From positions 1 to 51,148 of the forward strand of contig NZ_JAIUKE010000027.1 in assembly GCF_020176795.1 (NCBI RefSeq): a stretch of 51,148 bases of DNA, in the 5' to 3' direction. Under the pieces are notes generated by a model that was not told where the DNA came from, made no database searches, and saw only the letters and a program-made list of their open reading frames with translations. Below, one piece after another: positions 1 to 8,638 of the stretch. Both the position numbers and the translations under genes were made by a program. The stretch is from Streptomyces sp. 8L (GTDB lineage: Bacteria; Actinomycetota; Actinomycetes; Streptomycetales; Streptomycetaceae). Numbering within the stretch: the stretch's first letter is position 1; each line of letters begins with the position of its first letter.

Positions 1-62
1 CCGCGCGGGGCCGCGGCGGGGGCGAGCAGGACGGCGCGCCGCCGGCGGGTGGTGAGCAGCAT
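1..62 (-). CDS. Possible start of a secreted or membrane protein (partial)
   Basis: Reading leftwards from an ATG at 62-60 gives a short basic stretch (four consecutive Arg at residues 6-9) followed by Ala/Val/Leu, which resembles the n- and h-regions of a signal peptide. The reading frame runs off the window after 20 codons, so nothing about the function can be seen. A GAGGG lies directly against the ATG, too close for a normal ribosome binding site, and the DNA just upstream contains a run of 14 G. The call is tentative. Confidence 0.3.
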   Translation of the reverse strand, partial: MLLTTRRRRAVLLAPAAAPR

Positions 63-85
63 CCCTCACCGCTACCGGGGCGCGC

Positions 86-99
86 GGGGGGGGGGGGGG
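86..99. other. 14-base G homopolymer, probable sequence error
   Basis: A run of 14 G sits between rshA and the partial gene at the window edge. Two larger poly-G/poly-C blocks occur elsewhere in this window and break genes there, so this run is likely the same kind of low-quality base calling. Confidence 0.5.
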
Positions 100-191
100 C
101 GGCGCGCGATCCCCTCAGCCGAAAGGGGTCGGCCCGGGGCCGTAGGTGGACGCGCGGGGCGGGCCGGCAGGCCGGTGGCGGTCCGCCCGGT

Positions 192-2285
192 TCACGCCTC
201 CGCGGACTGCTGGGCGCGGCTGACGTCGTAGACGCCCGGCACGTCCCGCATGGCGCTCATCAGGCCGGGCAGCATGGCGGCATCGGGGAGTTGGACGGTG
301 TACGTGTGCTTGACGCGCTGCCGGCTCGGCGGTTCCACGGTGGCCGAGATGATCGCGGCGCCGGCCGTCGACATGGCGTCCGTCAGGTCGGCCATCAGCC
401 GGGGGCGGCCGAACGACTCGGCATGCAAAGTGACTTGGCATTCAGCGGTGTCGCCCGCGGCCCAGTCGACCGCGACGGGCGAGCGTTTGAGGGTCATCCG
501 CCCGACAGCGGGGCACTCGCTGCGGTGCACGGTGACGGTGCCGCCACGCACCTGGAAAGCGGTGATCTCGTCGGGCGGCACCGGTGTACAGCAGCCGGCG
601 AGCCGTACGGGCGCGTCCGGCAGTTCGCTGACGACGCCGACCGCGCCGCGCGGTCCCGCGGAGACGGCCGCGGGCGGCCGGGGCGAGGCGTCCGGGAGGG
701 CGGCCGCGTCGGGGTGCGCGGCGAGCCAGCCGGTGATCGCGATCCGCGCGGCGGGCGTACGGGCGTGCTCAAGCCACTCGGGCGAAGGCCCGGAGGACGC
801 GTCGTGGGCGAGCAGGATCTGTACGGTGTCGCCGTCCTTGAGGACGGTGCCCAGCGCGACGAGCCTGCCGCCGACGCGGGCGCCGAGACATCGGTGGGCG
901 GCCTCGCCGTACTGCGCGTACGCGGCGTCCACGCAGGTCGCCCCGGCGGGCAGGCCGAGCATGCCGCCCTCGGCGCGGAAGACCGTGATCTCGCGGTCCT
1001 GCGCGAGGTCGGCGCGCAGCGTCGTCCAGAAGGTGTCCGGGTCGGGCGCGGACTGCTGCCACTCCAGCAGCCGGGAGAGCCAGCCGGGCCGCGTCGGGTC
1101 GACGCGCTCGCCGTCCGGCCCCTCCACCCCCGGGTCGCCGGCGGCGGGGCCGGGCGCGTACGGGTTGCCGAGCGCGACGACGCCCGCCTCCGCGACCTTG
1201 TGCATCTGGTGCGTGCGGATCAGCACCTCGGCGACGGCGCCGTCGGGCCCCACGACGGCGGTGTGCAGCGACTGGTACAGGTTGAACTTGGGCGCGGCGA
1301 CGAAGTCCTTGAACTCGGAGATCACCGGCGTGAAGCAGGTGTGGAGCTCGCCGAGGACGGCGTAGCAGTCCGCGTCCTCCGCGACGAGGACGAGGAGCCG
1401 GCCGAAGTCGGTGCCGCGCAGCTCGCCGCGTTTGAGGCGCGAGCGGTGCACGGAGACCAGGTGGCGCGGCCTGACCAGGACTTCGGCGGAGATGTCGGCC
1501 TCGCGCAGTACTCGCCGCATGTCGTCGGCGGTCGCGGCGAGCGCGTCGCCAGCCGAGGCGTTCTCGGAGATGAGGGCCCGGGTACGGGCCGCGTCCTCGC
1601 GGCAGAGGATGGCGAAGACGAGGTCCTCCAGCTCGGACTTGATGGCCTGCACGCCGAGCCGTTCCGCGAGGGGGACGAGGACGTCGCGGGTGACCTTGGC
1701 GATCCGCTCCTGCTTCTCGGGGCGCATCACGCCGAGCGTGCGCATGTTGTGGAGCCGGTCCGCGAGTTTGATCGACATGACCCGGACGTCGTTGCCGGTG
1801 GCGACGAGCATCTTCCGGAACGTCTCGGGCTCGGCGGCGGCCCCGTAGTCGACCTTCTCCAGCTTGGTCACGCCGTCGACGAGATAGCGGACCTCCTCGC
1901 CGAACTCGGCGCGGACCTGGTCGAGGGTCACGTCCGTGTCCTCGACGGTGTCGTGCAGGATCGCGGCGGTCAGCGTGGTGGTCTCGGCGCCCAGCTCGGC
2001 GAGGATCAGCGTCACCGCGAGCGGATGTGTGATGTACGGCTCGCCGCTCTTGCGGTACTGGCCGCGGTGCGACGCCTCCGCGAGCACGTACGCCCGGCGC
2101 AGCACCGACAGGTCGGCGTCCGGGAAATGCGCCCGGTGTGCCTCGGCGACATGCCCTATGGCGTCGGGCAGCCGGTCGCGCGAGGCGGGGCCGAGCAGCG
2201 CCGCCCTGCCCAGCCTGCGGAGGTCGATACGGGGCAGGCCGCGCCTGCGGCCGTGGACACCAGGGCTGGTGGCCTCTGCACTCAT
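192..2285 (-). CDS. rshA: RelA/SpoT-family (p)ppGpp synthetase/hydrolase, RshA type
   Basis: This 697-residue protein belongs to the long Rsh enzymes that make and degrade the alarmone (p)ppGpp. Visible in order are an HD hydrolase domain (His73, His111-Asp112 in ILHDTVEDT), a synthetase domain (about 265-375), a TGS domain (about 425-490) and a C-terminal ACT-like domain. By gapless alignment from memory, Asp293 and Glu353 match the catalytic acids of the synthetase, but the usual Arg five residues after the Asp is Leu and the conserved EYGIAAHW segment has become EAGVVAL. It is therefore the second, RshA-like enzyme and not the main ribosome-associated RelA. The start at 2285 is set by GGAGG six bases upstream. 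dapF ends about 150 bases upstream on the same strand. Confidence 0.9.
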   Translation of the reverse strand: MSAEATSPGVHGRRRGLPRIDLRRLGRAALLGPASRDRLPDAIGHVAEAHRAHFPDADLSVLRRAYVLAEASHRGQYRKSGEPYITHPLAVTLILAELGAETTTLTAAILHDTVEDTDVTLDQVRAEFGEEVRYLVDGVTKLEKVDYGAAAEPETFRKMLVATGNDVRVMSIKLADRLHNMRTLGVMRPEKQERIAKVTRDVLVPLAERLGVQAIKSELEDLVFAILCREDAARTRALISENASAGDALAATADDMRRVLREADISAEVLVRPRHLVSVHRSRLKRGELRGTDFGRLLVLVAEDADCYAVLGELHTCFTPVISEFKDFVAAPKFNLYQSLHTAVVGPDGAVAEVLIRTHQMHKVAEAGVVALGNPYAPGPAAGDPGVEGPDGERVDPTRPGWLSRLLEWQQSAPDPDTFWTTLRADLAQDREITVFRAEGGMLGLPAGATCVDAAYAQYGEAAHRCLGARVGGRLVALGTVLKDGDTVQILLAHDASSGPSPEWLEHARTPAARIAITGWLAAHPDAAALPDASPRPPAAVSAGPRGAVGVVSELPDAPVRLAGCCTPVPPDEITAFQVRGGTVTVHRSECPAVGRMTLKRSPVAVDWAAGDTAECQVTLHAESFGRPRLMADLTDAMSTAGAAIISATVEPPSRQRVKHTYTVQLPDAAMLPGLMSAMRDVPGVYDVSRAQQSAEA

Positions 2286-2436
2286 GGGCACCTCCGGGCA
2301 GGATCGACCGGCGGTACGAGGGACAGGGCTACGCCCTCCGGGCCGGTGCTTGATGCTATCGAGCCCACCACGTGGACCAGACCCGCACTCGTTCAGCGTG
2401 AAACGGATCACCCGTTCAAGCGAACACCCGCATAAC

Positions 2437-3318
2437 TCAACCGAAGGACGATTCGAGCCATTCCGCGGTGATGTGTCCTTCGGCCACGATGACGGCGGGC
2501 CCCGTCATCTCGATCTCGCCGTCGGGGTGTTCCGTGATCAGGAGCCGGCCGCCCGGCAGGTCCACCGTGTACGTGACGGGCGTGCCGCTCAGGGCCGGGT
2601 CGGCGCCGTCCCTGCGGGCCGCCGCGACGGCCACGGCGCACGCGCCGGTGCCGCAGGACCGGGTCTCGCCCGAACCGCGCTCATGGACCCGCATCGCGAC
2701 ATGGCGCGGGCCGCGGTCGACCACGAACTCGACATTGACGCCGTCGGGATAGGCGCTCCCCGGGGCGTACGCGGGCGCGGTGAGCAGGTCTCCCGCATGG
2801 GCCAGGTCCGCCACGAAGGCGACCGCGTGCGGATTGCCCATGTTGACGTTGTAGGCGGGCCAGCGGCGGTCGCCCACGGTGACCTCCACGCCGTCGTCCG
2901 GGAGGACGGCACGGCCCATGCGGACCGTGACGTCACCGTCCTTGGCGAGGTGGACGCGCTTGACGCCACCGCGGGTGGCGATGGCGAGGTCGCCCGGGGT
3001 GACGTGTCCCGCCCGCTGGAGATGGCGGGCGAAGACGCGGACGCCGTTGCCGCACATCTCCGCGACCGACCCGTCCCCGTTGCGGTAGTCCATGAACCAC
3101 TCGGCCTCGTCCGCCATCGCGCGGGCCTCGGGGTGGGCCGCGGACCGCACCACGTGCAGCACGCCGTCCGCGCCGATGCCCGCCCTGCGGTCGCAGAGCG
3201 CGGCCACGACGCGCGCGGGCAGATCGAGGGCGTTGTCCGGGTCGGGCAGGATCACGAAGTCGTTCTCCGTGCCGTGTCCCTTGAGGAAGGCCAGGGGCGT
3301 GGTCGGTGTGGTGGTCAC
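2437..3318 (-). CDS. dapF: Diaminopimelate epimerase
   Basis: DapF converts LL-diaminopimelate to meso-diaminopimelate for lysine synthesis; streptomycetes also use the LL isomer in their wall. Both catalytic cysteines are present: Cys89 in EMCGNG and Cys222 in RSCGTGAC. The N-terminal signature KGHGTENDF is typical of actinobacterial DapF. Length (293 aa) fits the family. The start is uncertain: GTG at 3318 puts the signature near residue 13, while ATG at 3327 or a start at 3348 would add 3 or 10 residues; none has a well-spaced ribosome binding site. It lies just upstream of rshA on the same strand. Confidence 0.9.
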   Translation of the reverse strand: MTTTPTTPLAFLKGHGTENDFVILPDPDNALDLPARVVAALCDRRAGIGADGVLHVVRSAAHPEARAMADEAEWFMDYRNGDGSVAEMCGNGVRVFARHLQRAGHVTPGDLAIATRGGVKRVHLAKDGDVTVRMGRAVLPDDGVEVTVGDRRWPAYNVNMGNPHAVAFVADLAHAGDLLTAPAYAPGSAYPDGVNVEFVVDRGPRHVAMRVHERGSGETRSCGTGACAVAVAAARRDGADPALSGTPVTYTVDLPGGRLLITEHPDGEIEMTGPAVIVAEGHITAEWLESSFG

Positions 3319-3415
3319 GCCTTCCATCGTAGAAGGCACCGCCGACAACCGGCGACGTCACCCTCGCACGCAGAACCGCCGCAGCCGGAAGCGGAGCGCC
3401 CGGCGCGGGTGTCGC

Positions 3416-4153
3416 TCAGCGCAGTCGGGCGACGCGCCACACGGCCAGCGCGACGATGATCGCGGCGATCGCCGTGTACAGCACCACGAAGCGCCAGTCG
3501 GCGCGCTCGCCGGAGGCCTTGGAGGGCAGGCCGGGCCAGGTGTAGCCGACCTTGCGGGCGGCCGCCATGCCCCAGCCCGCGGCGCAGCAGCCGAGGAGCA
3601 GGCCGAGCATGGCCGTCACGGAGCCGCCGTCCCCGGTGCCGAAGGCGAGCGGGAAGGCGAACATCAGGGAGCCGACGCCCGCCAGTACCACGATGGGCGC
3701 GATCTGCCAGATCCGGAACTTGCCCTGCGGTCTGAGCTCGACCTCGATCTCGGGGGTGGCCTGCTCGGCCGAATCCTCTTCGTCGGGGCCGTCCGAGGTG
3801 AGGCCGTCGGAGGTGAGGCCTCCTGAGGCGCCGCCCCCTGCGAGCGGCCCGCCGTCGCCAGGACCGTCGGACGCCGGGCCGTCCTGGACAAGACCGTCAG
3901 AGAGAGGGCCGCCGTCGGGAAGGCGGCCGCCCCGCGGGAGGGATTCGCAGTCCGCGTGCGGGCCGCTCTGCGGCGGAGCGTCGCCGTCCGCGTGCGGGCC
4001 GTCCTGCGAGGGGTCACCGACGGGAGGCGACGTCTCCGACGGGGCCGGGACGGACGGCGGGACGGCAGAAGGACCCGAGCCGTCCTCGTCGGACGCTCCC
4101 GGCACGTCCCGCGTCGCCGACTGAGGATTGCGAGGGCCGGCCTCCATAGCCAC
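3416..4153 (-). CDS. Membrane protein with Asp/Gly/Pro-rich N-terminal half
   Basis: I do not recognise a characterised family. The first 130 residues are disordered, rich in Gly, Pro, Asp and Ser, with short repeats such as GPHAD and a tandem GLTSD. The C-terminal 105 residues hold three or four hydrophobic segments, consistent with an integral membrane protein. The start at GTG 4153 is chosen because GGGAGG lies four bases upstream; ATG 4147 is also possible. It sits between dapF and miaA on the same strand. The repeated DNA in the first half suggests this part varies in length between strains. Confidence 0.7.
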   Translation of the reverse strand: MAMEAGPRNPQSATRDVPGASDEDGSGPSAVPPSVPAPSETSPPVGDPSQDGPHADGDAPPQSGPHADCESLPRGGRLPDGGPLSDGLVQDGPASDGPGDGGPLAGGGASGGLTSDGLTSDGPDEEDSAEQATPEIEVELRPQGKFRIWQIAPIVVLAGVGSLMFAFPLAFGTGDGGSVTAMLGLLLGCCAAGWGMAAARKVGYTWPGLPSKASGERADWRFVVLYTAIAAIIVALAVWRVARLR

Positions 4154-4254
4154 GCGCCCTCCCAACTCGGACTCCACGGGTGGATAGATGCTCGATGATG
4201 GCACGCCCCCAGGGGCCGGAATGACGGCCGGAGCGTCCCGATGCCATCACGTGA

Positions 4255-5193
4255 TCAGCCTGTGACCGCTCGTTCGATCAACGCCAGAGCGCCGTCGCGC
4301 AGTTCCCCCGCGGACCCTTCCGCGCCGCCGAGCCAGTGCACGCGCGAGTCCCTGCGGAACCACGAGTCCTGGCGCCGGGCGAAGCGCTTCGTCGCCCGTA
4401 CGGTCTCCGCGCGCGCCTCGTCCTCCGTGCAGTCACCTGCGAGCGCGGCCAGCACCTGCTGGTAGCCCAGGGCGCGGGACGCCGTGCGGCCGTCCCGCAG
4501 GCCGCGCCCCTCCAAGGCGCGCACCTCCTCGACGAGGCCCGCCTCCCACATCCGGTCGACGCGGAGCGCGATCCGCGCGTCCAGTTCGGGGCGCGGCACG
4601 TCGACCCCGATCTGCACGGTGTCGTAGACCGCGTCGTGACCCGGCAGGTTGGCCGTGAAGGGCCGCCCGGTGATCTTGATCACCTCCAGCGCCCGCACGA
4701 TGCGGCGGCCGTTGCTCGGCAGGATGGCCCGGGCCGCGGGGGGATCGGCGGCGGCGAGGCGCGCGTGCATCACGCCCGAGCCGCGGAGCGTCAGTTCGGC
4801 CTCAAGACGCGCGCGTACCGCCGGGTCCGTGCCGGGGAAGTCGAGCGCGTCGATCACCCCGCGTACGTACAGGCCAGAGCCGCCCACCAGGACCGGGACG
4901 CGGTCGGCGGCCAGCAGGCGGTCGATCTCGGCGCGCGCGAGCCGCTGGTACTCGGCGACGCTGGCGGTCTCCGTGACGTCCCAGATGTCCAGCAGGTGGT
5001 GCGGCACGCCGCCACGCTCCCCGTGGGCCAGTTTGGCGGTACCGATGTCCATGCCCCGGTAGAGCTGCATGGAATCGGCGTTGACCACCACGCCGCCGAG
5101 ATGACGGGCGAGGTGGACGCCGAGATCCGACTTGCCCGCCGCGGTGGGACCGACGACGGCGATGACCCGGGGGGCGGGAGCTGCGCTTGTCAC
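4255..5193 (-). CDS. miaA: tRNA dimethylallyltransferase
   Basis: MiaA transfers a dimethylallyl group to N6 of A37 in tRNAs reading codons that begin with U. The N-terminal P-loop GPTAAGKS (residues 15-22) and the following DSMQLYRGMDIGTAK motif are diagnostic, and 312 residues is the normal length. MiaB, encoded 2.7 kb away on the same strand, carries out the next step (methylthiolation) on the same base. The start is GTG at 5193 with a weak ribosome binding site. Confidence 0.95.
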   Translation of the reverse strand: MTSAAPAPRVIAVVGPTAAGKSDLGVHLARHLGGVVVNADSMQLYRGMDIGTAKLAHGERGGVPHHLLDIWDVTETASVAEYQRLARAEIDRLLAADRVPVLVGGSGLYVRGVIDALDFPGTDPAVRARLEAELTLRGSGVMHARLAAADPPAARAILPSNGRRIVRALEVIKITGRPFTANLPGHDAVYDTVQIGVDVPRPELDARIALRVDRMWEAGLVEEVRALEGRGLRDGRTASRALGYQQVLAALAGDCTEDEARAETVRATKRFARRQDSWFRRDSRVHWLGGAEGSAGELRDGALALIERAVTG

Positions 5194-5322
5194 CGCACCA
5201 GTCTCGCAAACGCGCCGGGCAGGTCAGGACCGGCTTCGTCCCTGTGCGTGGCACACCTCGCGGTCGTACCCTTTGGTCGTGTATGGAGTGTTTCACCGAT
5301 CTTCGGGACGGATGGTGCCGCG

Positions 5323-5580
5323 ATGGGCTTGAAGGATTCACTGATGGCGAGGCTCGCGCCGGCGCGGGACAAGGTGTCCGACCTCGCGGCACAGCACGGT
5401 GACCGGATCGGCCAGGGACTCGAGAAGGTCGCCCGTACGGTCGACGAGAGGACCAACGGCAAGTACAGCGACCGCATCGACGCGGGTACGGACAAGACCA
5501 AGGACGCGATCAACCGCATGTCCCAGAAGGGCGACGAGGGCGGGTCCGGCGGCGTCCAGCACCCCGACGAGCCGCGCTAG
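5323..5580 (+). CDS. Rv0909-like (MT0933-type) small antitoxin-family protein
   Basis: An 85-residue hydrophilic helical protein beginning MGLKDSLMARLAPARDK, with the NGKYSDRIDAGTDK motif typical of the MT0933/Rv0909 antitoxin-like family. In mycobacteria the partner is a START/polyketide-cyclase-like toxin encoded next door; no such gene is present here, so the toxin-antitoxin role is not supported by context. It is encoded divergently from miaA (about 130 bases apart) and convergently with the next gene. The ribosome binding site is weak. Confidence 0.75.
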   Translation: MGLKDSLMARLAPARDKVSDLAAQHGDRIGQGLEKVARTVDERTNGKYSDRIDAGTDKTKDAINRMSQKGDEGGSGGVQHPDEPR

Positions 5581-5642
5581 CCGGTCGCTTGGGGCGCGGA
5601 CGCGCGTACGTGCGTCACGACCAGGCCGCACCCGTACGCTCG

Positions 5643-6359
5643 TTACGACCAGGCCGCGACGAAGTAGCCGACGCCATAGGGCGCGTCCTCGTACAGCAGC
5701 CGTCCGCCGAGGCCGGTGCCCTCGGCGGCGCCCGCCAGCAGCTGCCAGGGCGCGCGCCCGACGGCCCCCAGCTCACGGGCGAGGGTCACGTCGAGGCCGG
5801 CGAGGGCGCCGATGTCGGCGGTGGCCAGGGCCGCCGCGACGGACGCGTCGAAGCCCTCCGCCCGTTCATCGAGGTAGCCGGGCGCCTTCAGGGTGCGGCA
5901 GGCGCTGCCGTCCCCCATCACCAGCAGGGCCGTACGCGGTGCCTCGGCCGCGATCTCGCGGCCCGCGCGCAGGCAGGCCTCCGGGTCCAGGTCGTCGGCC
6001 ACCGCCAGTGCGCCGGACACCGGCAGGGGCCGGCCGGCGTGGCCGAGGAGCCAGGCCGCGACGGCGAGGGACGGGGGCAGTTCCCCGGCGGGCGGCGGGC
6101 TCGCGTCCGGCGTCGGGAGGACCACGTCGACCGGTACGCCGAAGCCGCGGAAGGAACCCGTGGCGCCGGGCCGGCGGGGCCCGGGTGCCGCGGAGCCCGC
6201 GGGGCCCACCACGACGAAGCGGTCCGCCCGAGCGGCGGCCAGCACGGCCAGCGCGTCGGAGGCGGCCGTGCGCGCGGCGTCCAGTTCGGGCGCGGCACCC
6301 GCGGCGACCTCGGGCACGAGCAGCGGCGGGCAGGGGCATACGGCGGCGGCGACCAGCAT
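5643..6359 (-). CDS. Class III extradiol dioxygenase-like protein
   Basis: A 238-residue protein of the LigB-like fold, recognised from the overall layout (MLVAAAVCPCPPLLVPE at the N-terminus, VVVGPAG, LLVMGDGS and a YFVAAW end) that is conserved next to miaB in Streptomyces. The N-terminal segment has PCPP where true dioxygenases usually carry metal-binding His residues, so catalytic activity is doubtful. It lies 74 bases upstream of the miaB stop-codon side on the same strand. Substrate unknown. Confidence 0.7.
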   Translation of the reverse strand: MLVAAAVCPCPPLLVPEVAAGAAPELDAARTAASDALAVLAAARADRFVVVGPAGSAAPGPRRPGATGSFRGFGVPVDVVLPTPDASPPPAGELPPSLAVAAWLLGHAGRPLPVSGALAVADDLDPEACLRAGREIAAEAPRTALLVMGDGSACRTLKAPGYLDERAEGFDASVAAALATADIGALAGLDVTLARELGAVGRAPWQLLAGAAEGTGLGGRLLYEDAPYGVGYFVAAWS

Positions 6360-6433
6360 GCTGCGACCCTAACCCGCGACGATCACCCGGAGACGGGCAC
6401 CTGGGACGGTCGGGGGGACACGGCCACCAGGGG

Positions 6434-7945
6434 TCAGGGCGCCGCGCAGCCGTGTGCGGCGGCCGGGAGCGGGGCAGGGGCCCCGACCGTGGGCAGTCCG
6501 AGCATCACGCCCTTGCGCTCGGTCTCCTGCGTCGTACGGCGCTGCCAGGCATCACCCGCGGCGGTCCTTCGCACCGCGGTTGTCGGCCCCTCGGCCAGCA
6601 GGTGGTGGGGGGCCGCGTAGGTGATGTCCACGGTGGCCATGTCACCGGGGCGCACCTCCTGCTCCGGCTTGGTGAAGTGCACGAGGCGGTTGTCCGGCGC
6701 ACGGCCGGAGAGCCGGTGGGTGGCGTCGTCCTTGCGGCCCTCGCCCTCCGCGACCAGGACTTCCAGGGTGCGTCCGACCTGCTTCTTGTTCTCGTTCCAG
6801 GAGATCTCCTCCTGGAGGGCGACGAGCCGCTCGTAGCGTTCCTGGACGGTCCGCTTGGGGATCTGGCCGTCCATGCCGGCGGCCGGGGTGCCGGGCCGCT
6901 TGGAGTACTGGAAGGTGAACGCCTGCGCGAACCTGGCCTCGCGCACGACGTGCAGCGTCTGCTCGAAGTCCGCGTCGCTCTCGCCGGGGAAGCCCACGAT
7001 GATGTCGGTGGAGATGGCGGCGTGCGGGATGGCGGCGCGGACCTTCTCGATGATGCCGAGGTAGCGGTCCTGCCGGTAGGAGCGGCGCATGGCGCGCAGC
7101 ACCGCGTCCGAGCCGGACTGGAGCGGCATGTGCAGCTGCGGCATCACGTTCGGGGTCTCGGCCATCGCGGCGATCACGTCGTCGGTGAAGTCGCGGGGGT
7201 GCGGCGAGGTGAACCGCACGCGCTCCAGGCCCTCGATGGTGCCGCAGGCACGCAGCAGCTTGGAGAACGCCTGCCGGTCGCCGATGTCGGAGCCGTACGC
7301 GTTCACGTTCTGGCCGAGCAGGGTGATCTCCGAGACGCCCTCGCCGACCAGGGCCTCGATCTCGGCGAGGATGTCCCCGGGGCGGCGGTCCTTCTCCTTG
7401 CCGCGCAGCGCGGGCACGATGCAGAAGGTGCAGGTGTTGTTGCAGCCGACGGAGATCGAGACCCACGCGGCATAGGCGGACTCGCGACGGGTGGGCAGCG
7501 TGGAGGGGAAGGCCTCCAGCGACTCGGCGATCTCGATCTGCGCCTCTTCCTGGACGCGGGCGCGCTCCAGCAGGACGGGCAGCTTGCCGATGTTGTGCGT
7601 GCCGAAGACGACGTCCACCCAGGGCGCCCTCTTCAAGATGGTGTCGCGGTCCTTCTGGGCGAGGCACCCGCCGACGGCGATCTGCATGCCCGCCCTGCGG
7701 GTCTTGGCGGGGGCGAGCCGGCCGAGGTTTCCGTACAGCTTGTTGTCGGCGTTCTCCCGCACGGCGCAGGTGTTGAAGACGACGACGTCGGCCTCCTCCT
7801 CGCCCTCGGGGGCGCGGACGTAGCCGGCGTCCTCCAGCAGTCCTGAGAGCCGTTCCGAGTCGTGGACGTTCATCTGGCACCCGTAGGTACGGATCGCATA
7901 GCTTCGGTTGGCGCCCACGGTCTGGACCGGCTCACTGCTGCTCAT
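6434..7945 (-). CDS. miaB: tRNA-2-methylthio-N6-dimethylallyladenosine synthase
   Basis: MiaB is a radical-SAM enzyme that adds a methylthio group to i6A37 in tRNA. The N-terminal cluster cysteines are Cys23, Cys60 and Cys94, and the radical-SAM motif CNNTCTFC has Cys168, Cys172 and Cys175. A TRAM domain follows at about 390-450. The 503 residues include a C-terminal tail beyond the usual family end. The ATG at 7945 has no ribosome binding site; a TACCCT (-10-like) ends seven bases upstream of it, so the mRNA may be leaderless, although no good -35 is visible. Confidence 0.95.
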   Translation of the reverse strand: MSSSEPVQTVGANRSYAIRTYGCQMNVHDSERLSGLLEDAGYVRAPEGEEEADVVVFNTCAVRENADNKLYGNLGRLAPAKTRRAGMQIAVGGCLAQKDRDTILKRAPWVDVVFGTHNIGKLPVLLERARVQEEAQIEIAESLEAFPSTLPTRRESAYAAWVSISVGCNNTCTFCIVPALRGKEKDRRPGDILAEIEALVGEGVSEITLLGQNVNAYGSDIGDRQAFSKLLRACGTIEGLERVRFTSPHPRDFTDDVIAAMAETPNVMPQLHMPLQSGSDAVLRAMRRSYRQDRYLGIIEKVRAAIPHAAISTDIIVGFPGESDADFEQTLHVVREARFAQAFTFQYSKRPGTPAAGMDGQIPKRTVQERYERLVALQEEISWNENKKQVGRTLEVLVAEGEGRKDDATHRLSGRAPDNRLVHFTKPEQEVRPGDMATVDITYAAPHHLLAEGPTTAVRRTAAGDAWQRRTTQETERKGVMLGLPTVGAPAPLPAAAHGCAAP

Positions 7946-8311
7946 ACGAACAAGGGTAGGCGGTACGGGTGGCTGCCCCCGCCGGGGCGGGCGGAGGGCC
8001 GCTCCGGCCCGCCGACGCGGCGGCTGACGGGACGGCCGGGCTGTCTGCCGGCTGTCCACCTGGCGCAGCCCCAACCCGGGACCGCACTCGTTGGAGTGAA
8101 CTTCAGGGCGTTGTCGGGGAGGCCGTCCGCGTCGCTGAGCCGGACAGGGCGGCCGGTTCCGTCGGCAGTGCGACCGCGACGCCCCGCCGGTCCGGACGTA
8201 CGCCTCGCCGCCTCGCGAGTAGGCTGACGGTTTTCGCGGCCCGGCTGTGACCGGGCCTCGGCGCGGAACCGTCCGACGTACGGTCGTCCGGAGCGGCGCG
8301 GTCGCCGCCCG

Positions 8312-8355
8312 GGCGGGGCCGCACGCACCGACCGGTCCGGCGGGGCCGCACGCAC
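8312..8355. repeat. 17-base direct repeat, two copies
   Basis: The sequence ggcggggccgcacgcac occurs at 8312-8328 and again, identical, at 8339-8355, with 10 bases between. It lies in the miaB/monooxygenase intergenic region. Purpose unknown. Confidence 0.8.
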
Positions 8356-8476
8356 AGAACCGGACGATCACAGTCGACCAGGTACGAGGGGCACCGCCAC
8401 CCGCACCGTCAGCGCGACGCCGTACATGCGTCCCGGCTCCTCCCGCCCGGCCTCCCCGAACGGGGTGGCTGAGAGA

Positions 8477-8497
8477 GAAGTGACGGGGGATCACTTC
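8477..8497. promoter_or_regulatory. Inverted repeat, possible operator
   Basis: Arms gaagtga and tcacttc are separated by seven bases. The site lies about 140 bases before the monooxygenase start and 40 bases before its possible -35 element, so it could bind a dimeric regulator. No regulator gene is adjacent. Confidence 0.35.
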
Positions 8498-8638
8498 CGG
8501 GTCTGGCCGAGGGTGTACGCGCCGCCGAGGCTGTCGCTTGACGCGAGATCGCCCAGTCGGTTGCATACGTTCTGTGATCACTCACCGGGCGCCAGCAGCC
8601 ACCGACCGCAAGACCGCACGGGCCCGGGAGGCGACCCC

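Larger units (their letters stand above)
7946..8638. other. Long divergent intergenic region without a supported gene
   Basis: This 693-base region separates miaB (leftward) from the FAD monooxygenase (rightward). Short open frames exist on both strands but have no start signals or recognisable sequence. It contains a perfect 17-base direct repeat (8312-8328 and 8339-8355), an inverted repeat at 8477-8497, and a possible promoter with TTGACG at 8538-8543 and a poor -10 near 8562-8567 about 70 bases before the monooxygenase start. Confidence 0.5.

Noticed and set aside
291..2435. A 700-codon plus-strand frame opposite rshA
   Set aside because: Its translation is Arg/Gly/Asp-rich without family features, and the minus strand encodes an intact Rsh enzyme with a good ribosome binding site.
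5323..5580. Toxin-antitoxin locus
   Set aside because: No toxin-like gene adjoins; both neighbours are conserved housekeeping-type genes in other orientations.
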